Shown: piece by piece, positions 50,101 through 63,300 of the stretch
How positions within the stretch are numbered: the stretch's first letter is position 1
How the letters are laid out: each line of letters begins with the position of its first letter
From: Aulostomus chinensis
Taxonomy: Eukaryota > Chordata > Actinopteri > Syngnathiformes > Aulostomidae
Length of the DNA: 64,000 nucleotides
NCBI GenBank assembly: GCA_037954235.1
Contig: JBBMOA010000021.1
Location: forward strand, 10,302,501 to 10,366,500
Reading direction: 5' to 3'
Program-made: the position numbers and the translations under genes
Notes under the pieces: model-generated
What the model was told of the DNA's origin: nothing
Databases searched by the model: none
The model's input: the letters and a program-made list of their open reading frames with translations, nothing else

Positions 50101-53100
50101 ACACTGCTCTGACCTGGACCCCATCTCCCTCTGCTCCAAGTATCTCAGCGGGCTGTTAGAGGTGTGTGTTTTAGTGCATTCACTAATATTACCGCTAGCC
50201 TCTAATTAGAGATTAAAATGCAGACAGAATTGAATATTAAAAAAAACAACAACACAGTAATTTCTGAGGAATTAATTAAAAGGAAGTAAAAAGATGTTTA
50301 CGGGACATGAATTACAATAGGTAAAAATTATTAGCTATGCCTGGCTGCTAAAATGTTGATGAGATTAATCAACCTTGCCTGTTCCATCTGTTCCTTATTC
50401 AACAGTCCCTAAAAGCTAAAGTGTAACACACAGCGTGGACCAGCTTGCACAGCAGTTGTCAGCACAGAGGTGTCCAAACTTTTGCTGTCAGAAGGAAGGG
50501 AAGACCCTTGTGGAATAGACTTATCGTGTTTCCACAACAGCTACCCTTGTTCATGTGTTTTGTTTTAATAGGCAGCTTTCATGGACATGAATTAAGATTA
50601 GATGAAGAGTGAAGGTTCATTTCCTTTTCCACTGAATCTCTCCTGTGACTACTTCAGTCTCGGAGAACAATCAGACGCCCAACTCTGACCCACCTTTCCA
50701 AACCTGATACTGCTGGCGCTGAAGGGCCCTAAAGCTCAGCAGGCCTCGAGGCTGCTCTCTCTTCATCTGCTCTTCAGTGCAGTCCCACATCCTGATGGCA
50801 CATCAAAGTGAAATAATTAGTCTCGGCTGTATTTAGCACTCCTTTGGATTCAATAAGCTGCACAACAAGCATACAGTAATCACAGAATAAGAGACAAGTA
50901 TTCTTCGTTCACTTTTCAGTCTTTGCCTTTGGTGTCATGTCAGACACTGCTGTTAATCTAATATTCCCAACGTAATGATTGTCACTTGCACAGGTGATCT
51001 CCTCATTTTATGTTGAGTGGGGGGGGAACTCCATGTCTTTTATGGGGAAAGGTGTAACCAAGAACGCCGTCATCTGCTTGCTTCACCTGTCCCATGAGAT
51101 GATGGCTGAGAACAAGGAGAAGGCAAGTGTCGACGCCTCCTTTCACTACTGGGGTTAGATGATATGTTAATTTGCCGATGAATATACACAGTGCACATGT
51201 GGAAAGAGTAATAAATAGATTGAAGCAGTATTATATAACTGCAAATCTCATTTTGTCTGGATCAGAACATCATTTCTCTGTGGTCTTTGGGGAACGAGGC
51301 AGCTTCTGAAGAAGCCAGCGTCTCTCAGCTGGGTTTAGCCTGGCTCATCCCGCTATGGGTGGACAGAGATCAAGAGGTACGGACATCCCCAGCTTCTCAT
51401 GTTCTCTAAATTCCACGTTAAAAATAATATCCTATATAGGGCAGTACAGTCTTAAATATTCAGATGTTCCCTATTCTTTCTTCAGCTCTATTTCCTACTT
51501 GATCTGTCATAAACTCTTTCTGTCATAAATATGATGATTCCAGACACTTGGCTTTTGGGACAAATTGAAACCCATAAGAGGCATGCAGTGAAGTCAGAAA
51601 AAGAGAAACGTATGACAGCTAGTCGTACCAAATTCTCTCTCTGTCTCCAAAAATAAGTTCCCTCACAAGTTAGTCTAAGAGGCTCCCTTGACAAGGTAGA
51701 CTGTCTTTGCCATCATCAATTCAAATGCGAGTCTCATGTCAAAGAAGTGTCGCCAAATTCATACTCATTTGAATTTCTATAGATAGGTTTTCTGCAGTTA
51801 TTGCCCCCTTCCATCTACTCTCCATCCACTCAGTCACCCCCCCCCCCCCCCCCCCCAATCTTTCCAGGTGAGGTTTGCCAGTTTGGGTTTAGGTGCAGCT
51901 TTGTCCTCGGTGCCCAGTGGTTGCCAGGCTCTGTGTGCCAGCTGTCAGAACATCAGCGGAGGTCTGTGGGGCACTTTACTGAACATCCTCCTCAATCAGC
52001 AGGAGAGCAGCATGGTCCGAAGGGAGGTACGACTCCACTCTACTGTCTCTTAAATACTTTTATCCCTCTGCTTTTTGCAATTTTTAGTTTTAACACCGAT
52101 TATAAATAAGATACTCACTTCATCTGCCAGTAGAAAATGATGCTGCTTCTATGTATTACCAGCCAAATGCAGGCAGATGGCACTGTTGTTGGTGAAGTTT
52201 AACTTGTCACATCTATTTTTTTTTGTTGTTGTTGTTTTTGTTTTGTTTTTTTTGAGTCCAGGCTGCATTTATCCTGCAGAACTTACTGGTGATGCCCATG
52301 CCTGCCAATGCAGAGGAGGCCAAGGACTCCCACTGGCAGGTCAGCAGCCCTGCCAGCCAGCTAAAAAAGCTTTTATAGACCATGAAATGTTTTTTTTTTC
52401 TCTCTCTCTCCAGCTCTGGTTTTTTTTTTTTGTTTTTTTTTTTTTAAATCTTACTCTCTCATTCCCAACTCTTGTTCAGGCCTGCAGGGTTCCTACTACA
52501 TGGTAGAATCGAAGCTCTGCTGGGGCTCATGCCTCCAACACTCACAATTATGTTCAAATATCTGTCAAAGCAGCTGCAGCATCTTAATTTACCATGCTCT
52601 TACTTGTAGAGTGTATTAAAAGTGAAAAAAAAAATCGATAAATGTGCTGTTCAATGGATCCTATAAAAGACTGATTTTTACTCATGTGTCCCCCAGCACC
52701 CGTGTGTTCACGATGAGGTGTCTGGCGTGTCTTTGGTGGGTCTTCCCGCGCTCCAGGCTCTGCTCTACCACTGTCAGTATTTCCAACATGTGGCTCTCTC
52801 AGCTTCCAGCTGTTATAGAGGCAGGTACACGTTTCACCTCAAAACTTGTGCCGGCATCAGTGGATCTAGTCCTCTGGAGAGCATCTCAGCAGGTATGATT
52901 GACCCCCCCCCCCCATATATTTATCATTTTGATCAATAAAGAAATAAAAGCAACACTCTTATGCATTAAAAGGTGACATGCCACTATTTGTTTGTTAGAT
53001 TCTGTAAATTCTCTGTGGTTTTGGAGAGGCTTCCCACCACCACCACCAGCAGCGGCAGTACCAGCAGCACAGACACTCAACTCCAGCAGACCCTCCAGCT

Positions 53101-56100
53101 CCCTCTCCACCTCCAGCACTGTGGTGAGCTTGAGATATGCAGACAAACACGGACAAATAAACAGCTCTAATTCAAAGGCATCCTCACTTTTTCACGTTGT
53201 CCGTTACAGATAAGAGGCTCAGGCCTTCAGACCCCTAAAGCTCCGTCCCCTATGAGCTGCACAGAGGATACCCCTGCCAGCAGGCTAATGGCTCAAGGTA
53301 CCACAGAGAGATATTGTGTGTGTGTGTGTGCGCGCGCACGTGCGCACACACGCACATGTGTACACAGGTGGACTCAGTAGTAGTCACGCAGCATGGTTTA
53401 ATTTTCCTGGAGAAGCATTTGTTGTCAGTGATAATTAAAAGCTAAAACAAACTCCCTCTTTAATTAGTGTATTTATTTTTTTCTGTTCAATCAAAAAGGC
53501 GTTTGCTCTGCAGTTTGATTTTTCTGATCATATCACAGCGTGTCAGCTTACATTGTTCTGTTTCTATCATCTCCTCATTGATGTGTCTCACAGGCCAGAG
53601 CGACACAGAAACCAGCGACTCTGTCACCTCACAAGACTCCCGACAGGGCAAACCCTCGGCTGTAGAGGCTGTTGTCATGGTAACTCCTGACCTCCTGACG
53701 GCCCACTGCGGCCTGCTGACTAACCTGCTGGCTGTCCTGCCAGATTTTACCCTCACTGCCATCAGACACAACCAGCTCCTCCAAGCACTGGCCAGGTAAG
53801 ACACTACAAGATTTGGCAAAATAAATCATTAGGATTTCTCTTTCATATATTATTCATGAATATAATTCTGAGATGGATGATGCAGGGATGAGTAGCAGGG
53901 ACCATGATAGGAGGCAGAGACATTTGTTAATGATTCAAAACTGAAATGTATTAAAATTATTGAATAAAAAGTAGACAAACCAAACCAAACATCAATTTGT
54001 CTTGACATCTTACTCTCTCTGACTTACTTTTCGATCAGCACTGATAGAATACCAAAGTTGATTGAAATGGAGTTGGAGCTCAAAGTACCGCCTCTTTAAT
54101 TAATTTTACTCAGGGTCAGGAAAAACCTGTAAAAATCCTAGAAATTTGATCCACAAATACCTCAATATTGAAGTAGTCTCTGTTCAGTTTTGCTAAAGAT
54201 GATCTATTTTGGTTAATACCGACTTACTTTTATACATGCTTACATTGTGTCAAACCACGTAGGTTGTCATTAATTAAAGTTAAATCTATGCTGTGTATTT
54301 CTGACGTAGGTTTCTGTTTGTCTTTTGCAAACATGTCGTTGCAGAGAACGCATGGCGATGAAAACGTTCCTCAAAAACATTCAAACATCATGAAAATGTA
54401 TTGATAAAAATGTGTATGAAACCTGTTTATTGTTTTTTTTTTTGAAATACCAATCACTTATCGTATTCATTTTACCGAAAAGAGGCACTTTTTCAGGATT
54501 TTTTGCAGTATTTTCACATTGTGAAATTCTGAGTAAAGTTTTTTTCGTCAGTGTTAATAACTGACAAAAACAAAGGCAATTCAATGTATAACTCAGATAA
54601 AAGTAATGCAGCACAACAGCCCTGCAATATACCTCATATCATAAAAATGGGATGGATAGAATATTAGCAATCCTTCACAGTAAAACCCAATACTAATGAT
54701 TAATAATTCACAATGACCATCTGTTCTCACTGTCTTCATGCAAAACAGATTTTTGTGTGTGTGTGTTTTGTCTTCCACAGCTTGGTAGATATTGGGCCCG
54801 TCGAGAAATGTGTGATGGAGCTAAAGACGCCCAACATCCTACCCGGAGAGAGAGAAGAAATCAAGAGTCAGGTGATTGACAGTTCTGCAGAAGTTGTTTT
54901 TGTGATATTATAAATTACCACATAAATGTTGTTACAGAAACGTGAAGCTCTTTCAGATGGAATATTAACGAGCTTATATTTAAAGCATTCTGTTGTTTTT
55001 GCAGCTGAGAAAACAAGCTTTAGAAAAAAAAAACAGCTCAATAAATGTATTTGTGTCTTTTGGCATTCTCTCAGCATTCATTTTTGTATCTGGTTCTTTC
55101 GCGTGTCTAGTTTGTCACACATCTTGAGTTCCTGTCCAGCTTCTCCAAGCTGCTGCAGTCGTGCGTCTCCGTGAGCCCGGGGATGATTGGCCAGGCAGAC
55201 TTTCTGAAACAGCTGTTGACTTCTCTGGTGGCAGCGCTCATGCTGGATACCAAAGGATTAGGTCTGCTTTTTAAATGAATATCAGCAGTTTTCTCCAATA
55301 AAGCTGGTAGTCACATTCTAAAAACAACTTTTTTTAAACGTTATATGCCTAATTTGCTGCAGCAAAAGTCATTTATTTGGCTTTAGATGTTGCATGTTCT
55401 ACTGTGTGAGCTGTATGACTCACTTTTTCCCCTTTTTTCAGATGCAGCTACCCGTGACATGGTTTGTGTATGCTGGGCAGACGTGTTTATGCTGCTGGCT
55501 ACTCTGGTGAGGAGGGACAGCTCAGCAGTGTACCCATCTGTCTCTGCTGCGCTGGGGAGACGCTGGCAGACATTTGCAGGTAGCTGCTCTCTTTGTGTAT
55601 CCGTATGTGTGTGTGTATACGCGCATGAGTGTGTTAAAGCATGGGTGTAAAATGACTAAATTAATTATGCTAGTTCAGGCTGCAGAATGAATCTCACTCT
55701 TCATATCATAGATCATTGTCACTGATTAAGCTTTAGGCAAAGCAAAGCAAGGCAAGTTTTTTTGTATAGCACATTTCAGCAACAGGGCAATTCAAAGTGC
55801 TTTAGATGCCCGTTTTGATTTAAACTCTTCACGGAGCTGTCACATGATGAAAGTTTGTGAAATATTTTTGCCTCTAATCAAACAGACTAACATGTTTAAG
55901 GTATTTATGCTGTTTGCTGTAAATTCAGTCGTACATCTCATGTCAGGTTGAGCAGATTGATTCATTCATTCCTGAAGGGGATTTATAGTTCACAATCAAC
56001 TGAACTTGCACATTTGTGGCCTGCTGGAGGGAACAGGGGCCTTCATAAGCTGGCAATTTGAACCAAAAACCTCTTCGATGTGGGGCGACAGTGCTAACCA

Positions 56101-58494
56101 CCGATGTGGGGCGACAGTGCTAACCACCGATGTGGGGCGACAGTGCTAACCACCGATGTAGGGCAACAGTGCTAACCCATTAAACATTTTTTTGAATTTC
56201 AAGGTGAATGATCTCCTTTTCAGCACCGAAACACATGACCTACACACATCCTGCAATGACTAGCTGCTTTCTGCTAACGTGCTGCTACGGCTAACATGCA
56301 GCTCCAGCACGATTTTTACACAAAACTGTTTGCTAAAACATTTTTAGTATCAAAACTATGTTTGTTTTCTTTCTAGAGCTGATTCTGGGATAATTACTTC
56401 CTGTACTCATACAACCTCGTCTACTGATATTGGTCTGTGATTGATGATGCGGCAGCAGACTGATGAGTCCAGTAAAAGATGAATGCCGTTTGTGTTTGTG
56501 TGAGTGGGTGTTTATGGTATCTTGGTGCCTGCATAAACATTTAAATGATTCGTTTGTTCCCCACCGGTGCAACCTGCCTCCGTCAAGAATACATATTGAG
56601 TCAGGAGATTTTTTTTCTGGTCCCCTTGAAATTTATTAGAAGAAAACTACAGTCTCACTTTTTTTCATTTGGTCTTTTTCTGCAGGAACATTATCGGTGT
56701 GCGTGAGTGAGAAGCTGGTGAACCCACTTCTACACAAAGTGGCTCTGCAGTTTCTGTGTACGGTTTTCAGTGAGGAGACGAAAAGACGGGGAGTAGAGGA
56801 CACAACCTTGAACTCTAAACACGTCTCCGCTTTGTCTGACATCCTGAGTGGATCCTCAGCCAGCCAGCTATGTGAGCTGCTACTGCAGGTGAGAGAGAGA
56901 GAGATAGAGACAGGTGACTCTTATCTTTAGACCTTGCTAGAAAGTGACTGCAAGTATCACAGCATGCATTTTTAAAAGCTCCAGTTTTAGCTTTACTGTG
57001 TCCTTCTATGGCGATTCAAAGAGTTTTGAGACGAGGACTCCTCAGGACCCTTTAAAGAAGTCAACAGCCAGAGCTCTGATGACTCTGCTAGCCTGCTGTC
57101 CCGTGGCTCAGAACCACGCCGCTAAAGGTAACACCGCCACGTTCAAGCAAGCAAGTTTTAATGGTCCCCTGTAACTTACATCATGTGGTTTCTTCAATTA
57201 AACCTAAATTTTGCAAATAGTACTTAGGAAAACAACCATTGCCTGAAGCTTATCTATTCCCTCATGTGCTTTGTTTACCATCTTTAACGTTTTCCTTTTT
57301 TTGTGCAAATTACAGTGAATATCTTGTTGTTATTTGTTAATTAAATCTCATTTACTTCTCAACCTGTGTGTTTGCTCCAGCTGGTCTCATTGACAGCTGT
57401 GTGGAGCAAATGAAGCAGACTCACTCTCAGCTCCACTTGGAGTCGGTCCGACCCGGCAAGACTTCTCACCGCAAAAAGGTGAGCAGCAGCCGGCTGGAAA
57501 ATTCCAGTCTCATCTATTCTGTGCTGCGTTTGTTTTTTTCTTGTTTTTTTCCTTTTTTCCATTGCATAGTTTTTGGATAAAAATCATCTCAGCTGTTAAC
57601 CCACTTACGGTTAAAGGATGAATTGATTTTGTTTTGTTTTTATGTCTTTATTCTATATTATCAGGAAGATGGCTTCTTAAAGGACGTCAAGCTGACGGTG
57701 GAGATCCTGCGGAGTGCTATTTACCGCAACGATGAATGCAAAGTGAGCCTCCGTGTCTGTCTTTTAATTCCCAGCTGCTAATTGGTTTTTAATGGTACCT
57801 CAGAGTACCAGTGCTGTGCCTGTAAATGAGATTTGCCTAAATGTGCAAGGCTCCGCAAACATCTCAGCAAGTTTAGCTTCTTACAGCCAGTAATGACATT
57901 ACTTATGGAGGCATATTAGCTGGTTTTCATTTTGTAAGTGGCCTTTCAGTCACTGGTGGTTACCGCGGACTAATTAGCCTGGGTGGCTCTGGTACAGTGC
58001 CATTATTTCCCTCCTTGTGTGTTTTTCCTCGCATGCTTACAAAAATGCTGATACATTGATTACTGCCATCTGTGTTTGTGCTGCTGTATAAATCTAATGG
58101 ATGTGTCATCACTTTAACCAAGTGTGCAGCTGTAATCATGCACTTGACTATATGTGGGCTGTTTCGTATGAGATGCTCTTTTTTTGTGTGTGTATTTGTG
58201 TGCGTGTGGGAGGTGTAATGTGTACATCCATTTGTATTTGTCTGTGTAGGTGGTGGCCAGAGATGCTCGCCTAACAGCAGTGCTATTTGCTCTTTGGCCT
58301 TGGCTCTTATTGGATGACCCCACCATGGAGGCGGTGCTGGAGCTTTTGTGTGTCTATACAGCCAACTGCACCACAGGTTTGTGTGTGTGTCTGTGTGTGT
58401 TTTTTCTGTCTTGTATGTTGTGTGTTTGTGCAGGCACTGTGCCTGGCCCGTGCCTGCCCATTGCCTCCGCCTGAGTCACACGCACACTCACACA

Positions 58495-58532
<38 letters not shown>

Positions 58533-60053
58533 TCGCACTAAGAGCTCCATTGTCCTTCCCAATGACCACTGCACAACTTTGTGTCTCACTGTACAAGACG
58601 AGCGCCTGCTTGCCTGCCAGTCACAATGGGCAACAGTGTCAGGAGCCAGGGCACAAGCTGTCTAGCTGTATGTATGGCGACGGGTGTCACGCCAGTGGGA
58701 GAAGATTTGGTGAATCACACAAGCATCTCTGTGTTGTTTATATTTGTCTTCCATCATGCAAATGTAGGAGCTGTGTAATTGGAAGTCAGAACACTTAAAG
58801 ACTTGTGGAAAAAGCAGCTTTGTGAGCAGAGGAGAGGAAAGATTCATGGAGAGGAAACGGGGAAATCTGATTTTGATAAATTGCTCCCTTTTGATCTGAT
58901 TGTGTGTTTGCGTGTGTGACTTGTGCAGTTGTAGAAATCAGTTTCATCAGTGACAGGAAAGGAAGTTTTATTTGCAACACTTATGAGCTGTTCTGAGAGA
59001 GTGTGTGTGTGTGTGTGTGTGTGTGTTTCTATTTGATTGGCACCGTTTCCTCTGTAGGCGCATGTGCTCAGATCTAAACTCACTCGCTTTAGACCCCCCC
59101 CTCCCCACCCAAGCTCAAGCTGTGAAGCAACAGAAATCAGTGAAGTCGGGCACAGTATTTCCCTAAAGGTTAACTGAACAGCAGGTTGTGCTCAGACGGC
59201 GTGCAGCTAGGCTTAGTATTACACCATACACCCTCAGGCTACCATTTTTGTCTCCAGAGACAGCTACATTTCTACAGAATGTTTCATCTCTCGTCTACCT
59301 GCTTCATCCAGAGCTTTGTTTGCGCTGCTAGTTCAAGCGAGATTGTTGTTGTTTTGGGTTTTTTTTTTTTAATCTGTGCCACACATATCTGTGCAGATAT
59401 TTTTGTAGCAGCCCCAAAACTAGCTCCCACTGAAAGTAACAGAGAAAGAAAAATAATGTCAGAAAAACACGTTGTACGTTGCAACAAATTAATCAGGTTT
59501 GAGGTTAGAGTGAGAATGGAAGTGGATCCATAATGAAGCAGGCCTCCCTCGGCAGTGCTGCGCTTCCCTGACAGGTATTGAGATAACCTCAGGCTAACAT
59601 CAGCATATATCTGTTGCCATGTTACTATTCTAGAACTGATATCCCCAACGAGCCGTCATGTTTTCCAATAAGCAACATCATTCAGTGTCAAATCTATGTC
59701 TCATCAGTGCTGTGTTGATTTCTGTATTTTTCATGTAATCTACAAGCGGCGGCAATTAATTCTGTCAGTTCTTGTAAATGTCACGCCAACAGAGACGCGT
59801 TTGATTTGCATCTGTCTCCGCGAGGGTTATCTGTTTGTCTTCATCTGTCTGAATTACCTTTATATTAGAATAAATCGCAACCTAAATAAATAAATTCTGT
59901 TTCCCCAGAGGCAGAAAAAAAAGGTGGTTGTCATCAACAGCCGGGCTACTTTTCAGGATGAATGAAGATTAATAACTAGTGAAGACCTTTCATTTTCAAA
60001 ACTCCATATTCAATAGCAACACTGTTATGATGTTATAAATGGCTGTCTGCTGG

Positions 60054-60093
<40 letters not shown>

Positions 60094-60311
60094 TCACTCA
60101 GGTGCTACTACTTTATTTCCCCCACAATGGTAACATAATATTTTGTCTTTGTAGAATCCCACTCCTGTTCATTATTTATATCATTTGGCCAGACAGCTTT
60201 TACAGCAAAAACAAGCTGTGCATGCAGCCGTGCAGAGATGTTTTGGTGTAGCGGGCAGACAGCCGTGCAGCCTGACAGGTCAGGTTTTATATTTTGAACA
60301 CTACCAGTTCT

Positions 60312-60345
<34 letters not shown>

Positions 60346-63300
60346 CAGCTTCAAGATAAACGGAAAAAGAGCCTCCAGTTCCAATAATACCGAGGAGAGC
60401 ACTTCGCTCAGTGGATCCCTCAAGACTGTTCTCGCGCCTAGCATAACTGCTAACTGGTCGTAAAAGCTCAGGTTGCTACAGAAGACTGAAGAATATATGG
60501 AAGTTGGATCCAAAATGCAATTTATCTGATGTCTTTGTTGGGCCGTAACAAAGACAATAACATAACCAAAACACCAAAAAGCAAATAAATGTATGGTGCT
60601 GGATCTTGGTGGTTTTATATAAAGATTCATACAAACAACAGATGAGCAGATCTTTATGGAACAAAACCATTGATATCACCTGGCTTTATTTAGCATGTTA
60701 GCACTCTTGAACCAGCTAAACATCCTGATCAGCAGCACTGGATTTTTGACTTCTGCCCATAGCTGGAATACATTAAACAGCCTGCAGGACTCCACCATGC
60801 ATGATGTTTTCACTGTTCCAGAAAACGGTGCACTTTTCCTTTCTATCAATCTGAAATGTAGATGACATGCATATAATCTTTGATGAAAGCTCCAAAGGAA
60901 AAACTCCATAAGGGTTTTATTGGTATAGTGCTCATGGGGGTTTTATTTTTTCCCCTCTTTCCCAGCATGCAGCTCTCTTTGTGGGGGCGGGCCAGGTGTC
61001 ACACCAGGATCAAAAGGTACCTCGAGTGGCTCTCTGATGCACTCGGTTATGAAGCTGGCCTCAGGGGTCGCGCCAGACAACAGCCCAGTTCAGAAACTGG
61101 CCTTCTCCCTCTTGGCTAATCTGGCCATGTCACGTGACTGCAGAGGCCTGCTGCAGAAGGTAAAACCGCCTGGTACACAATGTGGGAATGTACAAACAGG
61201 AGAAAACACTAAGATAAACACCCACAGGTTTTAGGAAGTGACTAAAAGAATGAGAAAACAATGAGATCACAGACACAAGCAGCCAAAATTAGTCTCGGTG
61301 GAGGGGCTGCTGGCCTCTGCACTGCAGTGACCCCCAATCACCTGTGGGGAAGTAAAGTGGCATTATGAGACAAAACCGACAGGACCTTGTGAGCTAGTTT
61401 TCTACAAAATGGAGGAGAAAATCTTGCTTTGAACAGTTTTGATAAGTTTATATTTAACTGACAGAGTTAAATATGCAGTATGCAGCGTAACAGAATTTTG
61501 ATCAAATACACGGCGCCATCTTCCAGTGACATAAGCTTCTCTCACTCATAGTGTGTCCAAATGTCCCCATCACATTTCCAGTGCGCTGGCTGAGAACACA
61601 TTCTCTAAACTGGGAAGTTAATGGTTTGTCCACGTGTTATTAAAACTCCATATCTCTTCCTTCTCCGTCACTTTCAGAATAATTTCCTGCAAGCCTTCCC
61701 GTTGGTGCCAGTAGCCAAGCCTGGGAGTGTTAAGAGCACGTCTGTGGGCTGCGGTAGCGGGAGCTTGTTAGGACTGTGGCTGAGGTTGTTGGTCAGCCTC
61801 TCATTTGCAGAGGATGGCCAGCAGAGTATCCTCAAGGTGACCGGAGTCCTGGAACTGCTAGCAGACCTGGCTCCGCATCGACGCCACGCGCTGCTCACCC
61901 TGCACAACCTCTGCTTCTGTGCTGCCAACAAGCCTCACCTCCTCGCCAACGGTATGGGAGGAGAGAAGGGACACAAATCTAGAATCATTACTATTATGAA
62001 CTGGGATTTTTATCATCTGCCAACGATCATAGAGGCATGCCAGGAAAATATGTATTTTAATTATTTCATGCGCCTGTGCTCGTTTCCCATCTCTCATATG
62101 TTAGCTTTCTAGTAGTTTAATACAAAGGAAAAAGTCATAATAGATAATTGAAACACATGTTCAAAGGGTTGAAAGGGCCTTAACTGGTCAAACAATTGAG
62201 TTTAATATCAAGAAAAACTCCATCAGTATTTTTAAGAGATTTGAGATGATGTACATATCACTAATCCAGTATGGCTGCCACAGTTAACAACAACAACAAC
62301 CAGACACATGAGCGGTTCTCTAACTACCTCAAGTAGTTCCAGGTTGCAAAATATGTTCCTGCCAATACAATAAGACACTACACATGTGTGTTGCTGACAT
62401 TTCCTCACATTGCTTTTAAAACATTGTCAAACGGTGACCTTTTTTCTCACGATGTCTAAAATCTTTGTGAGGTCACAGAATCTCACAGCTTTGCTGCGGT
62501 TTCATGCTGTCACTTGGTGGTATTTGGAGTGTTAGGGTTCTGAGCTGGGTGGTGTGCCTGTGCGGGTGGGTGCTGTTTCCTGTGGAAATTTGCGCTTGCC
62601 GTGACAAGTAATGTTAAAAGTGACTACAGGATATGACTGCTCAGATACCTAAGTTTCTATAACTAACAAATCGGAGAGCAATATAAGATATGAGAGAAAT
62701 GACCCCGAATACACTCCTCACCATAATAAAAAAATAAACGAATATGTTATCTGTGCTTTCGCTCCTTTTAAAAAGAATCTTTCCCAGCAAATTGACAAAC
62801 TTCTCTTATCATTTGTTTATCTTTGTTTTCAGACAAAGCCATGAGAGCTTTCTTATCTTGTCTGGAAAGTAAGGAGATGGAGACACGCTGCATGGGAGCT
62901 TCTGCTCTTTGGGCATTGCTATACAACAACCAGAGGGTAAATACACACACACACACACACACACAGGTAATAAAACATTATGGAGCAGCTCTACATGTAT
63001 TGGCTTTATACATTCTATGAATATATACACTGCACTGTTTCAGCAACACAAACCTTCCTTACCTGTCGTTCTAAATCCTCCTCAAAAGGCCAAGACTACT
63101 TTGAAGTGCCCTTCTGTCCGACTGAGAATCGAGGAGGCACATACCATCTCCAAGAAGGGTATGCATTTATTCACTTTGATGAAAGAGAAAAAAATTAGCA
63201 TATGTCCTGATACTCCATCTGAATGTTATCTTTTGTCCTAATGATGTTTGCTCTTTTGTTTTTTGAATCTTTACAGATGCAGAGAACAAGCAGGAGCCCA

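Larger units (their letters stand above)
58377..60965 (+). other. RTTN intron 44 (2.6 kb), repeats and unique DNA
   Basis: The largest intron. It holds (CA)n at about 58494-58528, (GT)n at 59001-59026, (CT)n at 60056-60096 and (CTGG)n at 60312-60344. Unique, base-balanced stretches at about 58590-58800 and 59640-59890 could be conserved noncoding DNA. No hidden exon that fits the rotatin frame was found. Confidence 0.6.

Noticed and set aside
52644..52898. Alternative frame across RTTN exon 33
   Set aside because: It looks protein-like, but only the other frame carries LPALQALLYHC and the CYRGRY segment and gives phases that agree with exons 32 and 34.
56076..56179. CRISPR-like direct repeats
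   Set aside because: Units are contiguous with no spacers, in a vertebrate intron.
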